NCBI GenBank assembly: GCA_964490725.1
Contig: CAZBDU010000076.1
Location: 1 to 25,704 of the forward strand
Direction of reading: 5' to 3'
From: CAZBDU01 sp964490725
GTDB taxonomy: Bacteria > Spirochaetota > Spirochaetia > SZUA-6 > DRHE01
Length of the DNA stretch: 25,704 nucleotides
Positions within the stretch are counted from its first letter, which is position 1, and the number at the start of each line of letters is the position of its first letter. Below, piece after piece: positions 13,034 to 20,596 of this stretch. Both the position numbers and the translations under genes were made by a program. Below the pieces are notes generated by a model that saw nothing but the letters and a program-made list of their open reading frames with translations, was not told the DNA's origin and did no database searches.

Positions 13034-13318
13034 ATGACCGACTCCGACAAGCTCCTCTCCGCCCAGAAGCTCATCCAGGACCGGCTGGCGGCGCACCGGG
13101 GTCCGATCCTCATCCCCGACTGGGGCCGGAATCCGGCAGATCCGCGCCGAAAGAGCTTCCGGCTCACCCTCTGGGCGGCGGGGCGAACCTCCGGGCATAC
13201 CTTCCGGTTCTCCCGGAAGGAGCTGCTGGCCGGGTACGGCTCAAAGGGCTGGGAGGAGCGTCTGCGCCGCAGGGTGAGGGAGATGCTGCGTGCCGTCAGG
13301 AGCGGCACCGGCGAATGA
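13034..13318 (+). CDS. hypothetical protein, 94 aa
   Basis: ATG 13034, no strong ribosome binding site. The product reads DKLLSAQKLIQDRLAAHRGP, ILIPDWGRNPADPRRKSFRL and FRFSRKELLAGYGSKGWEER, ending in a basic helix RLRRRVREMLRAVRSG. I recognise no family. The Arg-rich helix may bind nucleic acid. The reading frame runs open far upstream, so codon bias alone is weak support. It ends nine bases before the hairpin that separates it from the convergent tRNA-Lys gene. Part of it is duplicated at 12192-12219. Confidence 0.5.
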   Translation: MTDSDKLLSAQKLIQDRLAAHRGPILIPDWGRNPADPRRKSFRLTLWAAGRTSGHTFRFSRKELLAGYGSKGWEERLRRRVREMLRAVRSGTGE

Positions 13319-13327
13319 GTCTGGAAC

Positions 13328-13350
13328 GGCGATCCGCAGCGCGGATCGCC
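13328..13350. terminator. palindromic hairpin between the 94-aa gene and tRNA-Lys
   Basis: GGCGATCCGC (13328-13337) and GCGGATCGCC (13341-13350) form a perfect 10-bp stem with a 3-base loop. It lies between convergent transcripts and could stop both, but there is no T tract on either side. Confidence 0.5.
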
Positions 13351-13378
13351 CGCCTGGATCACCGCAAACGATGGGTCT

Positions 13379-13451
13379 TGAGCCGCGCCGGAATCGAACC
13401 GGCGACCCACAGCTTAAAAGGCTGTTGCTCTGCCAACTGAGCTAGCGGCCC
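13379..13451 (-). tRNA. tRNA-Lys(UUU)
   Basis: 73 bases. Acceptor GGGCCGC/GCGGCTC, discriminator A. The D arm GCTC-AGTTGGCA-GAGC is normal, the anticodon stem CAGC/GCTG closes loop CTTTTAA with anticodon TTT, and the T arm is GCCGG-TTCGATT-CCGGC. CCA is not encoded. A promoter is at 13479-13508. Confidence 0.95.
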
Positions 13452-13478
13452 GTCAGAGACTGTGCTGTCAGTAGCGTG

Positions 13479-13508
13479 ACCATAGCGCAAAGGCGCTGCC
13501 CTAGTCAA
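13479..13508 (-). promoter_or_regulatory. promoter of tRNA-Lys
   Basis: TTGACT (13503-13508) and TATGGT (13479-13484), spacer 18. It has the same -35 and spacing as the tRNA-Glu promoter. Confidence 0.7.
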
Positions 13509-13576
13509 CGCGGGCGGACGGCCGGACAGTTCGGCCGCACGCGCCTGGCGCGGCGGGACCCGGCTTCCGCGGGGCG

Positions 13577-13771
13577 CTACTTCCCCCTAGACCGCCTGTA
13601 GCGCTCGAGGTACCAGGCCACCGTCTTGTAGTTCCTGTCCTGCGGGGACTCCGTCTCGCCCGGGCCCTTGGCCCTTCGTGGCCGGCCGCCCCGCCTCCGT
13701 GCCCGCGTGGATGCTCCACCGGCGGATTTGGGAGGCCTTCCCCTCCTCCTGCCGGCCGCAGTCTTTGCCAT
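13577..13771 (-). CDS. AT-hook-like small basic DNA-binding protein
   Basis: 64 aa from ATG 13771, preceded by AAGGAAGGGGG. The first half holds two AT-hook-like cores: GRRRGRPPKS and RRGGRPRRAKG (the GRP core flanked by Arg and Lys). The second half, DRNYKTVAWYLERYRRSRGK, may form a basic helix. AT-hook proteins bind the minor groove of AT-rich DNA; in a GC-rich genome this suggests a nucleoid or regulatory role. A promoter is predicted at 13791-13819. A frame with ATG 13819 is possible but would begin upstream of the transcript start. The gene ends about 70 bases before the tRNA-Lys promoter; a CGGCCG inverted repeat at 13519-13537 may end the transcript. Confidence 0.7.
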   Translation of the reverse strand: MAKTAAGRRRGRPPKSAGGASTRARRRGGRPRRAKGPGETESPQDRNYKTVAWYLERYRRSRGK

Positions 13772-13790
13772 CTGCACACCCCCTTCCTTA

Positions 13791-13819
13791 AGCCTAAGAA
13801 AACGAAACGGCTCCTTCAA
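13791..13819 (-). promoter_or_regulatory. putative promoter of the AT-hook gene
   Basis: TTGAAG (13814-13819) and TAGGCT (13791-13796), spacer 17 on the minus strand. The leader would be only about 13 bases. Confidence 0.45.
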
Positions 13820-13882
13820 CGTGGGGAGGCAGAAATGATCAAACGGCCGGGACGGCGGCGCCGGACCGCAGGGAAGCGGCCC

Positions 13883-15052
13883 CTAAAGGGTGAACGCCAG
13901 GCCCAGAAGAATGTTCAGCACCGGCCGCTGGCCGGGCTCGGCGGACAGCTCCGTGCCGAACATGGCCATGCTCAGGGTCAAGACGCCCAGGTCGAATCCC
14001 AGCCCGCCGGACAACAGCCCCTCTGCGAGCCCGGCGCGGATCGAAAGGATCTCCAGCAGCCGGAGCTCCAGGCCCAGGCCGATGTGCAGAATCGGGTTGC
14101 GAGCCGTGGCCGGATGGGTGAGGAAGTCGAGGATGTCCTGGTAGTCCAGCAGCAGAGTCAGATCGGTGATGTAGCGCTGCAGGACCCCCAGCGGAGGCCG
14201 GAGCATCACTCCCGCAGACAGGTCCAGCGGCTCAAGGCCGGTGGACGGGCTGGGAGTCTCGGAGGCCAGAAACCCGCTGAGCGAGCTGTAGTCATAATAG
14301 AGCCGGGGCGCGTAGAGGTTGCGGCCCACCAGGGCCACCGCCACCCGCCCGGCAAAGGCGTAGCGCACGCCCAGGTCCATCCCCGCCCCGAGGGCCAGGC
14401 GGAAGGGGGCCCCCAGCACCAGTGAGCCCGGATCGGAAGCCGCGGAGATGAGGCCCAGCGCGTCCCGGTTGGAGGAGATGGCGCCGCTGATGGTTGCCTT
14501 CAGCAGCGCGCCCACGTCCAGGGTGCTCCGCCACCCTTCCGGCAACGGTATGCGCAGGGCGTAGCCGCCGGCGAACAGGAAGCTCTCCTCCATATCCAGG
14601 GAGATCGCGGAGGAGGGGTCCTGGGTGGAGAAGCCCAGGGAATAGTCGTTGAAGAAGCCGAAGCCCAGACCGTTTCCCACGTAAGCGAAGGACAGCGGCC
14701 CCAGCAGATTCAGCGAAGCGTAGAGGCTGCGCAGGAGGTCCTGCACGTTCGCGGAGGCCAGAAGGGAGACGGGATCCGCCCCGGTGCGGGTTCCCTCGAG
14801 CACCACGCTGGTCATGTCGAAGATCGGCCCGGACAGGCCCAGGGTCAGCTGCCCCAGCATGAAGCCCGGCTCCGCGGCCCTGAACCCCGCGGGGTTGCCG
14901 AACAGAGTATCCAGATCGTCCGCCAGCGCCGCGTGAACGCCGCCCAGGGCGGCGGCGCGCGCCGAGCTCAACCGCAGGTCCGCTTCCGCGGAACCGCTTC
15001 CGGCCACCGCCGCCAGCAGGAGGAGAACGGTTGGCAGAATACTCCGGCGCAT
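13883..15052 (-). CDS. TraF/FadL-like outer-membrane protein (UPF0164-like) 2
   Basis: 389 aa. A signal peptide runs to about residue 23. The mature start is LRLSSARAAALGGVHAALAD then DLDTLFGNPAGFRA, the ALGG-H-A-AD--D-L--NPA signature of the TraF/PorV/FadL-like outer-membrane barrels, including the UPF0164 proteins of treponemes. The rest alternates hydrophobic and polar residues with many Gly and ends GLAFTL with a hydrophobic C-terminal strand. Likely an outer-membrane channel or assembly protein; the substrate is unknown. AGGGGA lies 4 bases before the ATG. It follows the other barrel gene but beyond a strong terminator, so it probably depends on readthrough or an unseen promoter. Confidence 0.75.
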   Translation of the reverse strand: MRRSILPTVLLLLAAVAGSGSAEADLRLSSARAAALGGVHAALADDLDTLFGNPAGFRAAEPGFMLGQLTLGLSGPIFDMTSVVLEGTRTGADPVSLLASANVQDLLRSLYASLNLLGPLSFAYVGNGLGFGFFNDYSLGFSTQDPSSAISLDMEESFLFAGGYALRIPLPEGWRSTLDVGALLKATISGAISSNRDALGLISAASDPGSLVLGAPFRLALGAGMDLGVRYAFAGRVAVALVGRNLYAPRLYYDYSSLSGFLASETPSPSTGLEPLDLSAGVMLRPPLGVLQRYITDLTLLLDYQDILDFLTHPATARNPILHIGLGLELRLLEILSIRAGLAEGLLSGGLGFDLGVLTLSMAMFGTELSAEPGQRPVLNILLGLAFTL

Positions 15053-15111
15053 CGGTTCCCCTATCTCCGGCGGGCCCCCGGCTCAGCGCTGCGTCGCGCT
15101 GCTGGTGGAGG

Positions 15112-15149
15112 AAAAGACGGGCCTGGAAGCGCTCAAGCGCTCCCAGGCC
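15112..15149 (-). terminator. intrinsic terminator between the two barrel genes
   Basis: A 13-bp stem (15120-15132 with 15137-15149, one mismatch) and loop TCAA are followed on the minus strand by CGTCTTTTCC. Confidence 0.8.
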
Positions 15150-15177
15150 GATCAAAGGCTCACCGGCGGTCCGTCGG

Positions 15178-16341
15178 TCAGAAGCGTATCGCCGCTTCCA
15201 CGGTCATCCCCGAGTTGGGCCGGTCACCGATGTACTTGCCCATCTCCCGGGTGAAGACCGCCATGTTGAGGTCCAGGAACAGCAGCTTCGCCCCCGCGCC
15301 CAGGGTGGCGTAGCCCTGGTTGAAGCCGCCGCGGAGCTTCAGGAACTTCAGCAGCCGCACCTCCGCTCCGATGTGCAGGAGCGTCCAGGGGGAACGCTTG
15401 TCGCGGATCACCCCGATCACGTCGTTCAGCGACACGTGGATGGTCGGGTCCAGCAGGGGGGTCAATCCGCCGGTGGGGTGCCAGGCCGCCCCGGCGCTGA
15501 GGTTCATGGGAATCAGGTAGGTGTCCTCCACCTTGGTCCCGTTGTCGGGGAACCCGCCCGCCGACAGGGAATCCAGGACCTCCCCGAGGGTGTTGCGGGT
15601 GTAGAAGAACCTGGTGCCCAGAAAATCCCGGGCGGCCAGAGCGATCTTGAAGCTCCCCAGCTCCAGGATGGTGCCCAGGTCCATGCCGAAACCGAACCCG
15701 TGCAGGGCATCCAGGCCGTTCAGCGCCGCCAGCGGGTCCGCACCCATGGACATGGCGTCGATGAGGCTGAATGCGTCCGTGGCTTCGAAGGGAGCGCTGA
15801 TGCGCACCATGGGCCGCACGTCGCCTCCGACGGTCAGCCGCATGCCCAGGATGTTCAACGGAAGGGCCAGGCCGGCCACGAAGGCCAGCGTGGCGTTGGC
15901 CTCACCGCTGGCGCCCAAGATGGTGGGTCCCCACAGATAGGAGTCCACGTCCATGACCGCCGCCAGCCCGAGGCCGCGGCCCACGAAGCCGATGCCCGAA
16001 GAGAAGCCAAACCCCACGCCTCCCCTGGTGATCTCGTCTTCCACGAAGCCCGCCAGGGCATCCGGCCCGCTCTCTCCCAGCGCCGTCATGAATCGGGCCG
16101 GGTTTGCATACACCCAGCTCGATGCGCTGGCAACGGTGAGAGAGCCCTCCTGGGCTGCGAATCCTGCCGGATTGTAGAACAGGGCGTTGTAGCCGTGCGC
16201 GTTGGCCACGAAGGAGCCGCCCTGCCCCATGACCTCCGGGCTCATCGGTACGAAGGGCTCCTCCAGGAAGGTGCTCTGCGCCCCTGCGACGCCTGCAGTC
16301 AGCAGGCCCAGCGCTATGATCGGTAGTAGCTTTCTCCTCAT
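15178..16341 (-). CDS. TraF/FadL-like outer-membrane protein (UPF0164-like) 1
   Basis: 387 aa. ATG 16341 has AGGAGG 7 bases upstream. A signal peptide is cleaved near AGAQ. The mature part contains MGQGGSFVANAHGYNALFYN then NPAGFAAQEGSL, the same N-terminal signature as its neighbour. Gly-rich alternating strands follow, and the C-terminus is GMTVEAAIRF, a terminal Phe as in outer-membrane barrels recognised by BamA. The two barrels share family layout but differ widely in sequence, so they are old paralogues. It starts 22 bases after the lipoprotein gene and is surely co-transcribed; the pair may form a complex. Confidence 0.75.
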   Translation of the reverse strand: MRRKLLPIIALGLLTAGVAGAQSTFLEEPFVPMSPEVMGQGGSFVANAHGYNALFYNPAGFAAQEGSLTVASASSWVYANPARFMTALGESGPDALAGFVEDEITRGGVGFGFSSGIGFVGRGLGLAAVMDVDSYLWGPTILGASGEANATLAFVAGLALPLNILGMRLTVGGDVRPMVRISAPFEATDAFSLIDAMSMGADPLAALNGLDALHGFGFGMDLGTILELGSFKIALAARDFLGTRFFYTRNTLGEVLDSLSAGGFPDNGTKVEDTYLIPMNLSAGAAWHPTGGLTPLLDPTIHVSLNDVIGVIRDKRSPWTLLHIGAEVRLLKFLKLRGGFNQGYATLGAGAKLLFLDLNMAVFTREMGKYIGDRPNSGMTVEAAIRF

Positions 16342-16363
16342 CGCCTAGCCTCCTGCCAGTGCC

Positions 16364-17164
16364 CTAGCTGGTGAAGCTCACGCCGGCGGTGTCCAGGATG
16401 TTGTTCATCGAAGAACCGGCGGCAAAGGGGTCCGAGAACGTGCCCGCTCCCGCGGGAGCGGTCGGCGTGACGCCGTTCGCCATGTCCCACAGGGCGTCGC
16501 GGGCATCCGCCTCGGTTGCGTACAGGCCGTTGTCCGTCAAAGCCTCGGCCACCAGGAAGGAGAAGAGCGCTTTCTGTGCCACGTCGCCCATGTTGATGCT
16601 GTCGGGCGGGGGGTTGGCCGGCAAGTTGGCGCCCAGCTGATCGTAGGCGCCCCAGGCATCCTGGAAGCCGGTAAGCAACTCGTCGAACGCCGCCCTGCTG
16701 TCCAAAAGATCGGGAGGAATGATGGTCCCCATGATGCTGCTCAGGAAGTCCTCCACCGAGGTCTGATCTGAGAAGTTCAGGTTGCCGATATCCCCGGTGA
16801 GAAGCGAGGTGACGTTGTTCACCACCTCCTCACCCCCGGTGGTCTTCAGCTTCAGGTCTGCGTAGAGCACGGTGGCCCTCTGCTCCTCCGGCGTGTCCGC
16901 GTTGCCCCGGGCCTCATCCAGGTAGGCAGTCACATCGCCCAAGGCGTCCGGGTCGTTCACGAGCGCGTCGGTGAACTTGGGCGAGCTCAGCTGCTCTTCC
17001 AGGTAATCCAGCGCCTCGCCGGTGGGCATGGCCTCCAGGCTGGCCTTGTCGGGAAGCCTCACGCCGTCCAGGGCGGAGAACAGGTTGAACTCGAACAATT
17101 GGGCACATCCGCCCAGAAATACCAGCAGGAAGGCCGCCGCCGCGAACAGGATCGCCTTTTTCAT
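16364..17164 (-). CDS. lipoprotein of unknown function, probable partner of the barrel proteins
   Basis: 266 aa. ATG 17164 follows GGAGG (9 bases). The signal peptide MKKAILFAAAAFLLVFLGG ends at lipobox GGCAQ. The mature part is mainly helical and acidic (EALDYLEEQL, DALGDVTAYLDEARGNAD, TEADARDALWDMANG) with no motif I recognise. It is transcribed from a promoter at 17332-17359 and followed directly by barrel protein 1, which suggests they work together at the outer membrane. Confidence 0.8.
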   Translation of the reverse strand: MKKAILFAAAAFLLVFLGGCAQLFEFNLFSALDGVRLPDKASLEAMPTGEALDYLEEQLSSPKFTDALVNDPDALGDVTAYLDEARGNADTPEEQRATVLYADLKLKTTGGEEVVNNVTSLLTGDIGNLNFSDQTSVEDFLSSIMGTIIPPDLLDSRAAFDELLTGFQDAWGAYDQLGANLPANPPPDSINMGDVAQKALFSFLVAEALTDNGLYATEADARDALWDMANGVTPTAPAGAGTFSDPFAAGSSMNNILDTAGVSFTS

Positions 17165-17331
17165 GACTGTGAACCTCCACAGTTTCCAAATATCCATCAT
17201 GCGTTTCATCGCTTTGTCGGCTTGCTGGCCGCAGCCAGCCTGTACCGCGCGCCGCCGCCCGGGACCGACCTGCGGCTTCGGGCCAGTGGCCGCCGGCCGG
17301 CTTGGGCCAGGGCTGCTGGGCCACAAACACC

Positions 17332-17359
17332 AATATACACCTGGGCGCCAAAAAAACAA
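17332..17359 (-). promoter_or_regulatory. promoter of the lipoprotein/barrel operon
   Basis: TTGTTT (17354-17359) and TATATT (17332-17337), spacer 16. It begins right after the mtaB stop codon (17360-17362) and shares the run of seven T with a weak hairpin at the end of mtaB, so terminator and promoter may overlap. The leader of about 160 bases contains no gene. Confidence 0.6.
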
Positions 17360-18736
17360 TCAGCCCCCGGCCGGCGCCGGGCAGCCCGGTGGAGCCGACA
17401 CCGCTCCCACGAAGAGGGCCGCAGCCGGGTCCTCATCGTTTTCGACCCGCACGGCCACCAGCTCCCCCGGCCGTCCGAGCTCCGCGGGCACTCCCCGGAT
17501 CGAGAGGCGAAGGTAGTTCTGGCTCAGGCCCCTCCACAGGCCGCCCGATCCGCTGCGCTCCAGCACGGCCTCCACCCGGCGCCCTACCCAGCCTCCGCGA
17601 TAGCGGGCATGAAGGACCTCCGAGAGAGCGATCAGCTCCGCAGCACGGGCGTCCCGCTGCCGCTCAGGCACCCTCCCGGCCATCCCCTCGGCCCGCGTTC
17701 CCCCCCGCGGCGAGAAGGGAAACACGTGCAGGCGCGCGAAGGCCAGCTCCTCCACCAGAGCCCGCGTCGCCAGGAAGTCCTCCCGGGTCTCCCCCGGGAA
17801 GCCGACGATCACATCGGCGGCCAGGAACGCCTCGGGCCTGGCATTCCGCAGGAGCACCGCGGCCTCTCTCACGCGCGCCGCCCGGTAGCGCCGCCGCATG
17901 GCCAGCAGCACCGCATCCGAGCCGGACTGCACGGGAAGATGAAAGTGCGGGCAGATCCGCGGGTGGGCGAGCACTCGCGCCAGGGCGGGGCGGATCGTCT
18001 CCGGCTCCAGGGAGCTCAGGCGCAGCCGTGCGCCGGAGCCGGCCGCAAGCAGCCGCTCCAGCAGCTCCGGCAGCCTTCTCTCCCCGTATCGATAGGCGCT
18101 CAGATTCACTCCGGTGAGCACCACCTCGCGGTGGCCGGCCCTTTCCAGCAACCCCAGCCGCCGCACCGCCTCCTCCGGCGGCAGGCTCACCGCGCCGCCC
18201 CTGGCCAGGGGCACCCGGCAGTAGGAGCAGCGATAGTCGCACCCGTCCTGGACCTTGAGAAACGCCCGGGAGTGGAAGCTGAACCGCTCGACGCTGTAGG
18301 CGAACGGATCGCCAGGCCCAAAGGCGGCCTGGGCGCCCCCCCCATGGCCCCGGCCGCCTTTGCCCCGCAGCCGTTCCAGCCACCCGGGGGCATTGCCCGC
18401 CGCCAGGAAGGCGGGCAGCTCGAGGAGCCGGTCCTTCACCTCCTGGGGGACCACCGCCACGTTCGCGCCCAATCCGGCAAGCTCCCGCCGGTTCAGCTGC
18501 GCGTAGCACCCGGTGACCACCACCAGCGCGGCCGGCCGGCGGCGGGCCACCTGCCGGATCAGACGGCGGGCCTTCTGCTCGCTGCGGGAGGTGACGGTGC
18601 AGGTGTTGATGAGATAGAGCTCGGCTTCCTCCCCCACCGGCACCAGAAAAAAGCCCCGGCTCCGGAACGCCGAAGCCAGGGCTTCTGTTTCGTACTGGTT
18701 CAGCTTGCAGCCGAACGTGTGAAAGGCGGCCCTCAT
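17360..18736 (-). CDS. mtaB: tRNA t6A37 methylthiotransferase MtaB
   Basis: 458 aa. MtaB adds a methylthio group to t6A at position 37 of tRNAs reading ANN codons. N-terminal UPF0004 domain: FHTFGCKLNQYETEAL (Cys10), LINTCTVTSRSEQKARR (Cys46), VVTGCYAQL (Cys77), ligands for one 4Fe-4S cluster. The radical SAM motif is VQDGCDYRCSYCRVP (Cys166, 170, 173). Then come VVLTGVNLSAY, HFHLPVQSGSDAVLLAMRRR and DVIVGFPGETREDF; the C-terminal TRAM part is short. The FGCKLNQYET start fits MtaB better than MiaB or RimO. The ATG overlaps the stop of the TPR gene as ATGA. Confidence 0.93.
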   Translation of the reverse strand: MRAAFHTFGCKLNQYETEALASAFRSRGFFLVPVGEEAELYLINTCTVTSRSEQKARRLIRQVARRRPAALVVVTGCYAQLNRRELAGLGANVAVVPQEVKDRLLELPAFLAAGNAPGWLERLRGKGGRGHGGGAQAAFGPGDPFAYSVERFSFHSRAFLKVQDGCDYRCSYCRVPLARGGAVSLPPEEAVRRLGLLERAGHREVVLTGVNLSAYRYGERRLPELLERLLAAGSGARLRLSSLEPETIRPALARVLAHPRICPHFHLPVQSGSDAVLLAMRRRYRAARVREAAVLLRNARPEAFLAADVIVGFPGETREDFLATRALVEELAFARLHVFPFSPRGGTRAEGMAGRVPERQRDARAAELIALSEVLHARYRGGWVGRRVEAVLERSGSGGLWRGLSQNYLRLSIRGVPAELGRPGELVAVRVENDEDPAAALFVGAVSAPPGCPAPAGG

Positions 18737-19368
18737 CCGCCGCTCAACGCCTGCTCAACCCGCCTCTTGCCCCGCTGTGCGTCCACCAGGTTGGGATTGA
18801 GGGTCAGCGCCTTCTCGTAGGCCTCCAGGGAGTAGCGGAAGTCGGAGGCTTTCTCCCGTGCGTAGCCCAGGCGGGCCCACCAGGAGGCGTTGTTCTCCGA
18901 ATGGTACAGCGCCGTGGACAGAGCGATGTCGGCGTTGTTGTACTGCCCCTCCTGGATGAAGATCTCCCCCAGCAGGTAGTAGACGCTGTCGATCCTGCCG
19001 CCGGTGGGGGCGATGGCCGCGTACTCCTCGAGGTAGTCCTTGGCCTGCTGAAGCCGGCCCAGGCTGAACAGGGCCTCCGCGGCGATCTCGATGATCCGGG
19101 GATCGTAGCGGGAGATCTTCAGCGCTTCCTGGGCGCCCGTCAGCGCCTCCTGGTAGCGCTTCAGCCGCAGGAGGCTCCAGCCCCGCACCGCGTGGGCGTC
19201 CATCCTGTTGGGCATCTCCGAGAGCTCCTTTTCGCACACCTCAATGGCCTCCAGGTAGCGGCCGTTGCGGTACAGATCCAGCGCGTCCTCCTTCTCCTGT
19301 GCGACGGCCCCTGCCGCCGCCAGCATCGCCAGCAGCAGCGCCAGCGCGGGTACCAGCCTACTGTTCAC
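18733..19368 (-). CDS. secreted TPR protein
   Basis: 211 aa from GTG 19368, with AGGAGG 6 bases upstream inside the bactofilin gene. A signal peptide ends near AVAQ. The rest is about five tetratricopeptide repeats: ALDLYRNGRYLEAIEVCEKE, AHAVRGWSLLRLKRYQEALT, IIEIAAEALFSLGRLQQAKD, VYYLLGEIFIQEGQYNNADI and WWARLGYAREKASDFRYSLE with YEKALTLNPN. It is likely a periplasmic or membrane-surface scaffold. It overlaps bactofilin upstream and mtaB downstream, so the three are translated as a coupled unit. A role in cell-wall or shape control with bactofilin is an inference. Confidence 0.85.
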   Translation of the reverse strand: MNSRLVPALALLLAMLAAAGAVAQEKEDALDLYRNGRYLEAIEVCEKELSEMPNRMDAHAVRGWSLLRLKRYQEALTGAQEALKISRYDPRIIEIAAEALFSLGRLQQAKDYLEEYAAIAPTGGRIDSVYYLLGEIFIQEGQYNNADIALSTALYHSENNASWWARLGYAREKASDFRYSLEAYEKALTLNPNLVDAQRGKRRVEQALSGG

Positions 19369-19738
19369 TTCCCGCCTCCTGGCCGCCGTCCTTGCTCATC
19401 ATGCAGCGACCGTTGTAGATGCATCCGCTCTCCATGACCAGCTCGGGAGTGCTCAGATCTCCCTCCATCAGCGCGGTGGAGAAGAACTCCACCCGGGAAT
19501 GCGCCACCACGTCCCCGTAGATCCGTCCCTTGTTGGATACGCGGCCGGCTTCGATCCTGGCGTTGACCACGGCCCGCTCGCCGATGTAGAGGTCCGAGGA
19601 CGCCTTGATCTCCCCCTGAAATCTGCCCTTGATCATCAGGGGCTTCTCGAAGGTCAGGACGCCGGAGAAGTCGATATCCTCTGCCAGGACGGTGTCGATT
19701 TCGTTCTCGTCAATGTGATCGATGCGCACTTCCCGCAT
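19358..19738 (-). CDS. bactofilin
   Basis: 126 aa. ATG 19738 follows GGAAGG. The central part is a right-handed beta helix of short repeats rich in Gly and Val: IDFSGVLTFEKPLMIKGRFQ, GEIKASSDLYIGERAVVNAR, IEAGRVSNKGRIYGDVVAHS, with polar ends. These match the polymer-forming bactofilin (DUF583) domain. Bactofilins form filaments without nucleotide and help set cell shape or curvature and anchor peptidoglycan enzymes. The C-terminal tail contains two Cys (GCIYNGRCMM). It is the first gene of the bactofilin-TPR-mtaB operon. Confidence 0.9.
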   Translation of the reverse strand: MREVRIDHIDENEIDTVLAEDIDFSGVLTFEKPLMIKGRFQGEIKASSDLYIGERAVVNARIEAGRVSNKGRIYGDVVAHSRVEFFSTALMEGDLSTPELVMESGCIYNGRCMMSKDGGQEAGSEQ

Positions 19739-19822
19739 GATGGGCCTTCCGGTTGCTCAGGTATCTGCGCGAGCGGGTCCCCCCCCTCACCCGGGTAGCG
19801 TACCGCACCGGATCAAGGGGTG

Positions 19823-20596
19823 TCAAGGAGCGGGTCCCGCCTCGCCCGGCGCGCCCTCCTCACCGCCCTCGTCGAGCCGTTCGTTCACGGCCGCCAGAGC
19901 CTGGTTGAGCACCCGTCGCATCTGCCGGGTGTAAGGATTGATGCGCTGCAGGTCCAGAAACAGCTGCCAGGAGTCGTTGCAGGTCTGCTCCACGATCTCC
20001 AGAAGCCTCCGGTAGCCCACCGAAGCGATCGCGGAGGGCCTCAGATGCAGCTCCGCCAGCACCCGGCCGATGAAATGCGTCAACCCCTGGGTGAAGGCGG
20101 CTTCCCGATCGTGGAAGTGGGGGTCCATGCGCTGAACCTCCAGCCCCAGAGAGCCGAAGAACGATTCCCACCACTGCAGCCGCTCCTCCCTGATGCGCAC
20201 GGGCGCCAGGACCATCGGCAGGCCCTGGACGCCGCCCCGGGCGGAATCCGGGCCAAACATCGGGTGGGTGGCCAGGATATCCACGTGCGCGGGGAGGATC
20301 TCGCGCATCCACTGGACGGGGGCGACCTTGACCGAACAGGTGTCCATGACCAGCGCCCCCGGGAGGAGGTGCACCGCGATGCGCCGCAGCACTTCCGGGA
20401 CCGCGGAGATGGCCACGCAGAGGATCACCGCGGGCCTGGAGGCCACCTCTCGCTCGTCCCCCAACCGCACACGCGGCGGGGCCGCCCGGTCGGGACTGCG
20501 CGAACAGGCCACCACGGGCAGATGCCGCGCCAGCAGGGCGGAGAAGAAGGTGCCGAACCGGCCCAGGCCGTAGACGCCGACCTCAGCAGGCTGCAT
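19823..20596 (-). CDS. tyrA: prephenate/arogenate dehydrogenase
   Basis: 257 aa. The product starts EVGVYGLGRFGTFFSALLA, a Rossmann NAD(P) motif GLGRFG. Then come VILCVAISAVPEVL, VMDTCSVKVAPVQWM, the substrate motif ATHPMFGPDSARGG, and HDREAAFTQGLTHFIGRVLA in the C-terminal helical domain. These fit TyrA, which makes the tyrosine precursor. No chorismate mutase or ACT domain is attached. The ATG shares one base with the stop of the DapB fusion (TGATG), so translation is coupled. The plant-type THPMFGP motif suggests either prephenate or arogenate as substrate. Confidence 0.87.
   Translation of the reverse strand: MQPAEVGVYGLGRFGTFFSALLARHLPVVACSRSPDRAAPPRVRLGDEREVASRPAVILCVAISAVPEVLRRIAVHLLPGALVMDTCSVKVAPVQWMREILPAHVDILATHPMFGPDSARGGVQGLPMVLAPVRIREERLQWWESFFGSLGLEVQRMDPHFHDREAAFTQGLTHFIGRVLAELHLRPSAIASVGYRRLLEIVEQTCNDSWQLFLDLQRINPYTRQMRRVLNQALAAVNERLDEGGEEGAPGEAGPAP

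Noticed and set aside
15031..16326. plus-strand open frame of 431 codons
   Set aside because: Antisense to the barrel protein gene, composition His/Gln/Arg-rich as in shadow frames.
17099..18820. plus-strand open frame of 573 codons
   Set aside because: Antisense of mtaB, whose Fe-S and radical SAM motifs are clear.
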